Shown here piece by piece: positions 15,948 to 25,967 of a stretch of DNA of 50,232 nt. Source of the DNA: Sphingomonas tagetis (GTDB taxonomy: Bacteria > Pseudomonadota > Alphaproteobacteria > Sphingomonadales > Sphingomonadaceae). The notes beneath the pieces were generated by a model. The model was not told where the DNA came from, did no database searches, and saw nothing but the letters and a program-made list of their open reading frames with translations. Position 1 is the first letter of the stretch. The number at the start of each line of letters is the position of its first letter. The translations under genes were made by a program, and so were the position numbers. The stretch lies in assembly GCF_024211275.1 (NCBI RefSeq), contig NZ_JAMLDX010000025.1:1-50232 (forward strand), read 5' to 3'.

Positions 15948-17303
15948 ATGATTAGCCAGCCTATTGCCGCCGTCATCCTTGCCGCGGGCAGCGGCACCCG
16001 CATGAAATCCGACACGCACAAGGTGCTGCATCCGATCGCCGGGCGGCCGATGCTGTTGCATCTGGTCGATACGGTGGCGGCGCTTTCGCCCGAGCGCACG
16101 GTGGTGGTAGTGGGCGCGCGGCGCGAGCAGGTCGAGGCGGCGGTCGCGCCGCATGGCGTGGCGATGGCGCATCAGGCCGAGCAGCTCGGCACCGGCCATG
16201 CGGTTGCGCAGGCGGAGGCCGCGCTGGCGGGGTTCGCGGGCGACGTGCTGATCCTCTATGGCGACGTGCCGCTGGTGAGCGCGGAGACGATGCGGCGGAT
16301 GGTCGAGCGGCTGCACGTTGAGGATGCGCCGGCGGCGGTGGTGCTGGGCTTTCGGCCCGCCGATGCGGGCGCCTATGGCCGGGTGATCGCCGATGCCGAT
16401 GGGCGGATCGCCAAGATGGTCGAGTATAAGGATGCCTCGCCCGAGGAACGCGCCGAGACTTTGTGCAATTCGGGGCTGATGGCGGTGCGGTCGGCCGACC
16501 TGTTCGCGCTGCTGGCGCGGGTCGGCAACGACAATGCCGCGGGGGAATATTATCTGCCCGACATCGTGATGCTTGCCGCCGGTGACGGGCGTGCCAGCGC
16601 GGTGATCGAGACCGATGCGGTCGAGGTGACCGGCGTGAACAGCCGCGCCGAGCTCGCCGCGCTGGAGGCGCAATGGCAGCAGGCCCGCCGCGCACGGGCA
16701 ATGGCGGACGGCGCCACGCTGACCGCGCCCGAGACGGTGTGGTTCGCGCATGACACGGCGATTGGGCGCGACGTGACGATCGAGCCCAATGTCGTGTTCG
16801 GGCCGGGCGTGAGCGTGGCGGACGGCGTGGCCATCCGGGCGTTCAGCCATATCGAGGGCGCGACCATCGCGACCGGCGCGACGGTCGGACCCTATGCGCG
16901 GCTGCGGCCCGGCGCGGTGGTCGGCGAGAACGCGCATGTCGGCAATTTCGTCGAGATGAAGAAGGCGGTGCTGGGTAAGGGCGCCAAGGCCAATCACCTG
17001 ACCTATCTCGGCGACACTGAGGTCGGCGCTGGGGCGAATATCGGCGCGGGCACGATCACCTGCAATTATGACGGTTTCTTCAAATACAGGACGCAGATCG
17101 GCGCGGGTGCGTTCATCGGATCGAACAGCGCGCTGGTCGCGCCGGTGTCGATCGGCGACGGCGCGATCGTGGCGGCTGGATCGGTGGTGACGCAGGACGT
17201 GGCGGCCGACGCGCTGGCGCTGGTGCGGCCGCCGCAGACCGCCAAACCGGGCTGGGCGAAGCGCTTCCGCGCGATGATGACGGCGCGCAAGGAGGCCAAA
17301 TGA
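15948..17303 (+). CDS. glmU: Bifunctional UDP-GlcNAc pyrophosphorylase / GlcN-1-P acetyltransferase
   Basis: GlmU acetylates glucosamine-1-phosphate and couples it to UTP, giving UDP-GlcNAc for peptidoglycan, LPS and the WecB reaction encoded at the end of this window. The 451-aa protein has the nucleotidyltransferase signature AVILAAGSGTRMKSDTHKVLH at its N-terminus, QLGTGHAVAQAEAAL, and GDVPLVS. The C-terminal half is a left-handed beta-helix of hexapeptide repeats with the HVGNFVEMKKAVLGKG and NIGAGTITCNYDG motifs. Full length. It is followed, with a 4-bp overlap, by a 15-codon frame and then glmS, so the genes form an operon. Confidence 0.98.
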   Translation: MISQPIAAVILAAGSGTRMKSDTHKVLHPIAGRPMLLHLVDTVAALSPERTVVVVGARREQVEAAVAPHGVAMAHQAEQLGTGHAVAQAEAALAGFAGDVLILYGDVPLVSAETMRRMVERLHVEDAPAAVVLGFRPADAGAYGRVIADADGRIAKMVEYKDASPEERAETLCNSGLMAVRSADLFALLARVGNDNAAGEYYLPDIVMLAAGDGRASAVIETDAVEVTGVNSRAELAALEAQWQQARRARAMADGATLTAPETVWFAHDTAIGRDVTIEPNVVFGPGVSVADGVAIRAFSHIEGATIATGATVGPYARLRPGAVVGENAHVGNFVEMKKAVLGKGAKANHLTYLGDTEVGAGANIGAGTITCNYDGFFKYRTQIGAGAFIGSNSALVAPVSIGDGAIVAAGSVVTQDVAADALALVRPPQTAKPGWAKRFRAMMTARKEAK

Positions 17304-17347
17304 CCGACCGCTATGCCGGCAAGGTGGACACCAATTTCCCGCATTGA
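17300..17347 (+). CDS. Possible 15-aa coupled micro-ORF between glmU and glmS
   Basis: The glmU stop overlaps an ATG (ATGA) that is preceded by a near-perfect AAGGAGG at 5 nt. The frame runs 15 codons (MTDRYAGKVDTNFPH) to TGA at 17345, 21 bp before the glmS start. The ribosome site is better than those of many real genes in the window. It could be a coupling leader for glmS, the residue of a lost gene, or chance. No protein family is recognisable at this length. Confidence 0.35.
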   Translation: MTDRYAGKVDTNFPH

Positions 17348-17368
17348 GCGGCTGAAGGACGAGTTTCG

Positions 17369-19192
<1,824 letters not shown>

Positions 19193-19418
19193 AGTGTCGA
19201 ACCCTCGTAATAAGCTTGAAAAGCCTCTGCACTATCATTGAGCTTCCCCGCGTCGGCACGCGAACGTCTAGCTTCGCAGGCTCAAGGCAAGGGCACGCCG
19301 TAAGGTTCGTGGCGAACCGTCCACTTCGTCAACGATCACCTTGAGTCTGCGACTGATTTTCGCATGCAGTTGCCCATTGAAATCGCCGTGGTCTTTTCCC
19401 TGATCCGGACTAGTGCCC

Positions 19419-19605
19419 TTATTCGACTTCTTCCGGCACCGCGCCCCGGAGATCGTTCGGCGCCGCGCCTGGACGGAACGTGCCCCCGTGGTCGAGCTGC
19501 GCTTCGTCGAGCCAGTCGAGCAGATACTGGAAGTCCGCTTCGGTCTCGCCGGGAAGCTAACGACGAAGGGCGAGGGCGATATTCGGCGCAATCGACCGCC
19601 AGCGC
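19419..19605 (-). pseudogene. rimO: Decayed rimO fragment (ribosomal protein uS12 methylthiotransferase)
   Basis: Reading the reverse strand from about 19605 gives RRISPSPFVVSFP and then, after the loss of one C near 19556, GETEADFQYLLDWLDEAQLD followed by a shortened GAAPNDLRGAVPEEVE and a stop at 19419. This is the FVVGFPGETEADF...VPEEVKEER region of RimO, the radical-SAM enzyme that methylthiolates ribosomal protein S12. Weaker resemblance to the preceding PLQHASP...MRRP segment extends to about 19710. The rest of the gene is missing and the fragment has a frameshift and small deletions, so it is a remnant. A working copy should exist elsewhere. Confidence 0.72.
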
Positions 19606-19767
19606 GGTGCGCATGAGCCGCAAACCCAGCTTCGCCAACCTGCGCGGTACAGCCTCGCGGCGGCACCCGCTCCGACGCCGGGGCTGCGCATGCCCGAGCG
19701 GCAGGGACAAGCGAGGCTGACAGGACCCGCCGCGCCAGCAGGGCAACACGCAGATCGCCGGCTTAAT

Positions 19768-19878
19768 TCGCCCGAAAAGTTGTTTGCGATGTACATGCCG
19801 GCGCGCCGTCAGAGTCGAAGCCTGCAGGCGTTGATCACCGAGGCGTTCAAAGACGTGCTCAGGAAGCGCCGAGAAAGC
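19768..19878 (+). pseudogene. Possible ribbon-helix-helix domain remnant
   Basis: In one frame the segment RRQSRSLQALITEAFKDVLRK resembles the helix region of plasmid-partition and antitoxin-like ribbon-helix-helix proteins, in which a basic residue, S/T and LQALIxEAxND are common. The surrounding frame has no convincing start, and the C-terminal part runs to unrelated sequence. I regard it as a fragment of a lost gene; the assignment is weak. Confidence 0.3.
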
Positions 19879-19890
19879 TTGGTGGGGGAT

Positions 19891-19918
19891 TTAGCGCGTC
19901 CAAAAAGACACGCGTTAA
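19891..19918. promoter_or_regulatory. Imperfect inverted repeat upstream of the EPS locus
   Basis: The arms ttagcgcgt and acgcgttaa (one mismatch) flank a 10-bp centre. The site lies 100 bp upstream of the first EPS gene. It could be an operator or a short RNA hairpin; it has no T-run and so is not a terminator. Confidence 0.3.
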
Positions 19919-20018
19919 GGAAAATCCTGTTAGTAAAGCGCCCTGCGTTGAATGCGAGGCTCACACGTGCCGGCATTTTTGGTAAGCCAAATATCTATCA
20001 ACGCTTCATAGGGCCCCC

Positions 20019-21311
20019 ATGCTTCTGACTCGTGTCAGTCCAACTCGGACCAAATCTATACTCTTCCTGGAACGGATGCGCGTCCAGATCATCTTCGGTA
20101 TCGTTTTCGGCGTTCTGGTGCCGCTGCTGCTGATCGCTCCCGGAAGATATGGGGTGGATCGAGTCGCTACCAGAGGGATTGAGAATAGCGTTGTGGCAGC
20201 CGTTCTCGCCGTCATGCTGGCGGTTACCCTGCATCGGCGGGTCACGTCATTCCCCGGGATACGCGCATTCCGGTTTGTTTTGCCGACCTATGCTGGCGCA
20301 TTCAGTATCGTTCTTTCGGCGATCCTGATCCTCCGTCTCGACTACAATCGGCCAATGCTTCTACTGTCCTTAATATTGTCGCTGTCGGTCGCTCTCAGCC
20401 TGGACTTCTACGTACTGCGTCGGGCGGTACGGCGATTTTATCTGGTTCCCTTTGGTCGCTACGAAGTCGCGTACCGGTCGCCGAATACCGAGTGGATTGT
20501 CATTGAATCACCGCAAATTCCGGACGATCCCGATGCGGTGATCGTTGCCGACCTGCGGTACGATCACGAGCAAGCTTGGGAACAGATGCTCGCTCATGCT
20601 GCCGTCGCCGGGCATCCGGTTTATCATATCAAGCAGTTGCGTGAATCGTTAACCGGACGGGTATCGATCGAGCATATTTCCGAGAACAGCTTTGGCTCAA
20701 TGCTGCCGAACTTGGCGTATCGCAAAGTCAAGCGCATCATAGACCTCGTAGCGGTCATTGTGCTGCTGCCGATCCTATCGCTACCGATGCTATGCGTAGC
20801 CTTTATCATCAAGCTGGATTCGGCAGGACCGGTGCTGTTTCGGCAGGAGCGGATGGGCTATCGCGGGAAGCCTTTCCGTATCTATAAATTCCGAACTATG
20901 CGCGTCACTCTTGAAGGAGGACCCGACCCGCGTTCTGCGGCGATGACCGAAGACGGCGATCCTCGGATCACGCGGATTGGCCGCTTCCTGCGACGCAGTC
21001 GGATCGACGAACTGCCGCAAATCTTCAATATCATCGGCGGTCAAATGAGCTGGATTGGCCCCCGACCCGAGGCTATCGCTCTATCTACATGGTATGAGGA
21101 CGAAATCCCGTTCTATTTCTACCGTCATATTGTCCGTCCTGGAATCACCGGGTGGGCGCAGGTTAACCAAGGGCATGTCAGCGATATCGATTCTGTCTCG
21201 ACCAAGTTGGGATTTGATTTTTACTATATCCAGAATTTTTCGGCGTGGCTGGACCTGTTGATCGCCCTGAGAACGGTCAGCACGATGCTGAACGGCTTCG
21301 GTCATCGTTAG
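20019..21311 (+). CDS. Polyprenyl-phosphate sugar-1-phosphate transferase (EPS priming enzyme)
   Basis: This enzyme starts EPS repeat-unit synthesis by moving a sugar-1-phosphate from a nucleotide sugar to undecaprenyl phosphate at the inner membrane. The 430-aa protein has several N-terminal membrane segments (about residues 20-145), a central soluble region, a further membrane helix (IIDLVAVIVLLPILSLPMLCVAFIIK), and the C-terminal bacterial sugar-transferase domain. That domain has FRQERMGYRGKPFRIYKFRTM, DPRITRIGRFLRRSRIDELPQ, WIGPRPEA and RPGITGWAQVN. It belongs to the WcaJ/GumD-like superfamily; whether Glc-1-P or Gal-1-P is used cannot be read. An internal ATG at 20076 with a GGAACGG site is an alternative start. 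It opens the EPS locus. Confidence 0.93.
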   Translation: MLLTRVSPTRTKSILFLERMRVQIIFGIVFGVLVPLLLIAPGRYGVDRVATRGIENSVVAAVLAVMLAVTLHRRVTSFPGIRAFRFVLPTYAGAFSIVLSAILILRLDYNRPMLLLSLILSLSVALSLDFYVLRRAVRRFYLVPFGRYEVAYRSPNTEWIVIESPQIPDDPDAVIVADLRYDHEQAWEQMLAHAAVAGHPVYHIKQLRESLTGRVSIEHISENSFGSMLPNLAYRKVKRIIDLVAVIVLLPILSLPMLCVAFIIKLDSAGPVLFRQERMGYRGKPFRIYKFRTMRVTLEGGPDPRSAAMTEDGDPRITRIGRFLRRSRIDELPQIFNIIGGQMSWIGPRPEAIALSTWYEDEIPFYFYRHIVRPGITGWAQVNQGHVSDIDSVSTKLGFDFYYIQNFSAWLDLLIALRTVSTMLNGFGHR

Positions 21312-21486
21312 CGCTTCGATGTTCGGCAAGTGTCGTCATCCCACAGAACTTGCAAGACAATCCCGACACCATCCGACCACGACCCGACGTGGGGATTTAT
21401 TACCTTACGTCAGGCTGGCGTCTTTATAGTGGGTGTTGCCCTGCGGCGCGTGCGCGGGGCCAGACGACTGCGAAGGATTCTTGATT

Positions 21487-23202
21487 ATGGCAAAGCGGAT
21501 TACGCGGCGGGATAGTCTAGCCAGCGTGGCGACAGCTTTACTGGCATCTGTTCCGACACGATCGAGAGCGGAAACCATGCCTGCCGAACACGTTGCCGTC
21601 ACTTTACGGCAACTGAAGGACGCGCCGATTGAGCGGAGCACCATGTTGTGGGGCGGGGTTCCGTTCCAGTGGGAAACCCACAAAGCACCCTATCGAAGTG
21701 ACGAGGACCAGCCTTTCATAACCATCGTGCACAGTTCCCGCGTGCCCGCATCCGTCGGCGCATGGGTGAGGCAGACGACGGATTCCATCGCTGCGCGCGA
21801 TAGTCGCTTCAAATGCGCGCCTTCACTCTCGCTGCGAAAGTGGATGGAAGGCAGCGTCGTAAACGCAAAGCAGCAGGCGCTTCCGCCGGGGTTCAGCCAC
21901 GACACCGACGATGCCTGGCCGCATCTGCAGCAGCTTATTGCTGACGTGGAAAAGATCGGCGAGCGCAACGCGATCCTGCTGCCGACGGCGGATACTTATC
22001 GTATCAGCAAGCAGCTGGTCCTTGGCCCTGCCACAGGCCTGATGGGTCTCGGACCAGTGAAGCCCATCATAAGCTACGTCGGCGATGCGCTGGACCCGAT
22101 AACACAGGACAATGCCGCTGGCGCCATGATCACGTGGAAAGGTTTTGATCACGCGTGGGGCGGCATCAAGGACGTGGCACTTTTCGCCAACCGCCGAGCC
22201 GTGCATTGCCTCTACATCGAAGGCGACGTCACGCCAGGGTTCAAGATCTCGGATGTCCATGGCCAGCATGCGCTTCTCGACATCGTGTCCGTCGCGACGG
22301 CGGGTTATTCCTCATCGCCGGTCAACATGATCATTCAGGCTTTCACCGCCTATCCTTTCATCAAGGACGGGTTTTCAGGAGTGAGCGCGGTCTGCGGTCG
22401 AAGCGTTCTGCGCTTCAGGCTGAACGGCAGCGTGGGCACCGTCACGGTGCGCGATGCCAATCTCGATAACGGTGTGTTGAGCTTTATCGATATCGATTGC
22501 CCCGGCGACCTGAGCGGGATCGACTATCTCTTCGACAACTGCCGGTTCGAGCAAAACCGGTTGAATGGCGACATAGTGACTCTTCGCTACGGCGATGCGG
22601 GAAGCGAACCCGGGACTCTGACCTTCCGCAACTGCAAACATGCTCATGGGGCGGCTGGATCACGAACAAGCGCGTTCGTCCGTAATCACACGAGATCAAA
22701 TCCGCAGCGTCCGGATATCACGTGCGACCCATTTCTGTCCAACGAAGCGATCGGCAGCGTTTACGCCGATGCCTACGATAGCGGAAAGACTGTCCCCTAT
22801 GTCCTTGCCGAGCACTTCCGTCGGCAATTCCGGATTGAGCATTCGCGGTCACCGGTCCGGGGCGCCTTCCCGTCCATCTCCCGCCCGATGGGGCTGTGGC
22901 CGCCGATCGATGCCGCAGCGGGCGGCAACGTCACGGTACACGATCACGATAAGCTTTTCACGAACCTCGGAGCCGAAGCGCCATCTGGTTTCCGCCTGCC
23001 TCCTCTTGCCCATGTCGCCGCCGGATTTCGGGTGCGGTTCTCGGTGCAGTCCGGTCACCCCATGACGGTCCGGCCGAGCGGCTCCGACGCGATCAACGGA
23101 TTGCCCAGCCTCACGAGCAGCGCGAGCCGCGATGCTCTGACCGTGGAGAAGAGCGGTCTCGGCGAATGGACCGTGCTAGGCAGGATCGGCAACTGGACCT
23201 GA
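21487..23202 (+). CDS. Tat-exported right-handed beta-helix protein (possible polysaccharide-active enzyme)
   Basis: The ATG at 21487 opens with a twin-arginine-type signal (KRITRRDSLASVATALLASV, cleavage near RSRAE). The 571-aa protein then has a region like the start of tailspike/pectate-lyase-type helices (AILLPTADTYRISKQLVLGPATGLMGLG, about residues 160-190). Repeated short beta-strands rich in N, V, I and F follow, and the last 60 or so residues resemble a small beta domain. Such proteins often bind or cleave polysaccharides. Its place directly after the priming transferase, 175 bp away, suggests it acts on the EPS, for example as a lyase or hydrolase. No catalytic residues can be assigned, so this is inference. 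Confidence 0.7.
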   Translation: MAKRITRRDSLASVATALLASVPTRSRAETMPAEHVAVTLRQLKDAPIERSTMLWGGVPFQWETHKAPYRSDEDQPFITIVHSSRVPASVGAWVRQTTDSIAARDSRFKCAPSLSLRKWMEGSVVNAKQQALPPGFSHDTDDAWPHLQQLIADVEKIGERNAILLPTADTYRISKQLVLGPATGLMGLGPVKPIISYVGDALDPITQDNAAGAMITWKGFDHAWGGIKDVALFANRRAVHCLYIEGDVTPGFKISDVHGQHALLDIVSVATAGYSSSPVNMIIQAFTAYPFIKDGFSGVSAVCGRSVLRFRLNGSVGTVTVRDANLDNGVLSFIDIDCPGDLSGIDYLFDNCRFEQNRLNGDIVTLRYGDAGSEPGTLTFRNCKHAHGAAGSRTSAFVRNHTRSNPQRPDITCDPFLSNEAIGSVYADAYDSGKTVPYVLAEHFRRQFRIEHSRSPVRGAFPSISRPMGLWPPIDAAAGGNVTVHDHDKLFTNLGAEAPSGFRLPPLAHVAAGFRVRFSVQSGHPMTVRPSGSDAINGLPSLTSSASRDALTVEKSGLGEWTVLGRIGNWT

Positions 23203-23309
23203 ACCGTGGGCGCAGCCGCGGCTCAAGGAACTCTTTCGGCGCGCACCTGCTTTCTCTTAGAGACAAGAAAAGGCACGTCCTCTCCAAGGAACCTCTCGTG
23301 GGAGCATCG

Positions 23310-23317
23310 GCGACGAA
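23310..23317 (+). repeat. Target-site duplication, left copy (IS256-type element)
   Basis: The 8-bp sequence gcgacgaa directly abuts the left end of the element and recurs at 24597-24604. Duplications of 8-9 bp are normal for the IS256 family. Confidence 0.75.
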
Positions 23318-24596
23318 GGTCACGTCCGTCAACGTGGTGTAATTTCGGTGTGGCGCCGGGCCGCATCGTCAGGCGGCCTTGGGCGTAATCTGTAGCTGTG
23401 TGATCTCCTCTATCTGGGGTGTGGCGAGCGCGGTCATGCCTTCGAGCTGCATGTAGCGGCACTGGAGCTGGTATTCGTCCTTCTGCTCGAGCATAACGGC
23501 GCCGATCAGTCGGGTGATGCTGTCCTCGGTAGGGAAGATGCCGACAACGTCGGCGCGGCGCTTCCCCGCTTGTTCAAGCGTTCCAACGGATTCGTGCTGT
23601 GAAGCTTGACCCGGTGCTGCTCGGGGAAGGTCATGTAGGCGAGCACGTGGTGCTCGGCGGCACCCATGCAGTCCCCGAGCTTTGGCCAACGCCCGCGCAA
23701 CTGGTCGGCGACACGGCGCCCAGTCTGGGTCGCGGTGGTTTGATCGGGTTGGAGGAAAACCTGGCGGATCGCGGCGGCGACGACGGTGTTCTGGCCCTTT
23801 GGAACGTGTGCCAGGGCGTTCCTCATGAAGTGGACGCGGCAGCGCTTCCAGGTGGCGCCGACGACGCGGGTAATGGCCGCCTTGAGGTCCTCGTGGGCGT
23901 CGGAGATGACCAGCATCACCCTCTTGAGACTGCGGCGCACGAGGTCGTGCAGTAAGGTCGACCAGAACGGCTCGGCCTCGCTCGGACCGATGTGCAACCC
24001 GACGACCTCGCGCTTACCCTCGGTGATGACCGCGACGGCTATTATTGCGGCGACCCTGACGATGCGCCCGCCCTCGCGCACGTTGAGGTACGTAGCGTCG
24101 AGTCAGAGATACGGCCACTCGCCGGCGAGCGATCCACGCCTCCTGGATCACCGACACCAGCGCCTTCTCGGCGGACTTACGCGGCTCAAGGAAGCCCGGG
24201 GAGTAGGCCCCGGTCCTGAGCTTGGGGATCTTGAGGTTGAGCGTCCCGAGCCGGGTACCGAGCGCGCGATCACGGTAGCCGTTGCGCCAGGTGCTGCGCT
24301 CGCCCGAACGCTCGTGGCGGCCGGCGCCGATCAGGCCATCGACATCTGCCTCCATGATGATCTGCAGCACGCTCTCGGCGACTGCGTGGAGTAAAGTCGC
24401 CATCTCTGGTCTTCGCCTCAGCTCGGCAAGCGGTAGTCTGTCGTCGGTCATCGGGATTAACTCCTCGGTGGGGTGAAGCTTCGACGCTTCCACCTTACCG
24501 ATGAGCCCGGTGGCCACCAGATCGGCCGCCGAGGGTGAGGCCTCGGCCCCACCCCCCGGTTACACCGTCATCTACACCACGACCGCGGACGCTAGC
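23318..24596 (-). mobile_element. IS256-family insertion sequence (1279 bp, inactive)
   Basis: The ends form imperfect 25-bp inverted repeats. Reading inward, both share CGTCCG followed after four bases by CGTGGTGTA (23323-23339 on the left, matching the reverse complement of the right end near 24573-24591). An 8-bp direct repeat (gcgacgaa) flanks the element on both sides, so its borders are precise and it arrived by transposition. Its only gene is a broken transposase on the reverse strand. The size fits the family. Confidence 0.85.
23369..24451 (-). pseudogene. IS256-family transposase, frameshifted and internally deleted
   Basis: Reading the reverse strand in three frames gives an IS256 transposase. 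The N-terminal part starts at ATG 24451 and has NGYRDRALGTRLGTLNLKIPKLR and VIQEAWIA. The catalytic core includes LDATYLNVREGGRIV, HIGPSEAEPFW, SDAHEDLKAAI, CRVHFMRNALAHVPKG and STNPLERLN. The C-terminal part has RRADVVGIFPTEDSITRLIGA. About 40 codons that normally follow VIQEAWI are missing, and the join carries a frameshift and a TGA in place of the Trp before LDATY. A second frameshift follows PLERLN. The enzyme cannot be active. Confidence 0.9.
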
Positions 24597-24604
24597 GCGA
24601 CGAA
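24597..24604 (+). repeat. Target-site duplication, right copy (IS256-type element)
   Basis: Second copy of gcgacgaa, identical to 23310-23317, immediately outside the right inverted repeat. Confidence 0.75.
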
Positions 24605-24818
24605 AACGGCGGGGGCCTCATCTCCATATATAAGGACGGGGTTCGGCCTACCCAGAGAAGGTGAGGGCGGGTCGTCTCTTTCCGCTGCGTTCTGGACGTC
24701 CTGGCCCCGGTCTCAATGCGGGGCTAGAGCGGTTTCCACACGAATTGCCTCGTTGTGGATTTCCTTGTCGGCGGATTTGTGATTCAGCCTTTCTGCTGGT
24801 GGCAGGAGGCCGGCATGG

Positions 24819-25763
24819 ATGGCGCGAACGCTCTCACAGGATCTGCGGGACAGGGTTGTTGCAGCGATTGATGGCGGCCTGAGTTGCCGTGCGGCAGCGG
24901 CGCGCTTCGGTGTCAGCGTGTCGAGTGCGATCTGCTGGCGACGTATTGCCCTGGAGCACGGTCAGCCTTTGGCCAAGCCGCGCGGCGGTGACCGTCATTC
25001 GGGCAGGATCGAGGTGCATGGTGGCTTCATCCGCGAGCTGATCGCCGAGCAGGGAGACATGACTCTGGTTGAGGTTCAGGCGCGGCTGATCGAACGCGGC
25101 GCCCCGGCTGGGATCGGCACGGTGCATCGCTTTTTCGTGCGTCATGGGATCACGCGCAAAAAAAGACCGGGCACGCGGTCGAGCAGGACCGTCCCGATGT
25201 CCTGAGGCAACGTCGGCATTGGTTCGATGACCAGCTCGACCTCGAACCGAGCGCCTCGTCTTCATCGACGAGACCTGGACCGCCACCAATATGACACGCA
25301 GCCACGGTCGCTGCCCGAAAGGCGAGCGATTGGGGATGGGCTTCCCTCACGGCCACCGCAAAACCACCACGCTGGTCGCGGGCCTGCGCATGACCGGCAT
25401 GGTCGCACCGATGGTGCTCGACGGGCCGATCACCGGCGACTGGTTCGAGGCCTATGTGGCGCAGGTCCTGGTCTCCGAACTGCGGCCCGGCGACATCGTC
25501 ATCATTGACACCTCTCAAGCCACAAGCGGGTGGCAGTGAAGGAGAGGATCGAAGCGGCCGGCGCAGCCTTGCGCTTCCGTCCGCCATACAGCCCGGACTT
25601 CAACCCCATCGAGAAGGCCTTCTCCCGACTCAAGGCCATGCTCCGCAAGGCAGGTGAGCGCGCCGTCGGCGGGCTGTGGGACCTGATCGGCAGGCTCGTC
25701 GACATCTTCCAGCCCGTCGAATGCGCCAACTACTTCAAATCTTGCGGCCATGAACCGGAATGA
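24819..25763 (+). pseudogene. IS630-family transposase, frameshifted
   Basis: The first frame (24819-25205) holds the helix-turn-helix region: MARTLSQDLRDRVVAAIDGG, AAARFGVSVSSA, and GGFIRELIAEQGDMTLVEVQ. After the A7 tract the next frame reads KKTGHAVEQDRPDVLRQRRHWFDDQLDLEP. Another shift near 25250 is needed to reach LVFIDETWTATNMTRSHGRCP, the first catalytic Asp-Glu block. A third shift near 25511, where IID should continue NLSSHK, leads to RFRPPYSPDFNPIEKAFSRLKAMLRKA and the stop at 25763. The first shift may be programmed; the other two look like single-base losses that kill the gene. Confidence 0.88.
25158..25164 (+). other. A7 tract, probable programmed frameshift site of the IS630 transposase
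   Basis: Seven A residues stand exactly where the N-terminal transposase frame must pass to the frame encoding KKTGHAVEQD. Slippage at A6-A7 tracts is known for IS630-family members. It would have fused the two halves before the element decayed. Confidence 0.5.
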
Positions 25764-25967
25764 ATGAAAGTCGCTCTAGTCGCGCGAGACTTAATGCCCC
25801 ATGAAATCGAAGTGCGTCGATGCAATTGGTCGGTCAAGGTCCGGCCGTGGAGAAATAGATATAGCTACTCGCGTTGACGGCAGGCTCGGCCGATTGTGCC
25901 GCTCCGTCGGGAGCAGCCGCAGGAACGGTATATAGACGACCGTCTCCAGCCGAGACAGTTCCGGCGA

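Larger units (their letters stand above)
24727..25776 (+). mobile_element. IS630-family insertion sequence (about 1050 bp, inactive)
   Basis: The ends are short inverted repeats: gagcggtttcca at 24727 and the reverse complement gagcgactttca ending at 25776. Both are flanked by the dinucleotide TA (24725-24726 and 25777-25778), the duplication that IS630/Tc1-mariner elements make. Only about 120 bp separate it from the IS256-family element. The transposase gene inside carries two apparent disabling indels in addition to a normal-looking slippery site. Confidence 0.82.

Noticed and set aside
17340..17368. Possible glmS ribozyme or riboswitch upstream of glmS
   Set aside because: The gap is far too short for the ribozyme and shows no such fold; the family is confined mainly to Gram-positive bacteria.
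19364..19720. Open frames on both strands covering the rimO-like remnant
   Set aside because: The only meaningful reading is the frameshifted RimO fragment on the reverse strand; the continuous frames are noise.
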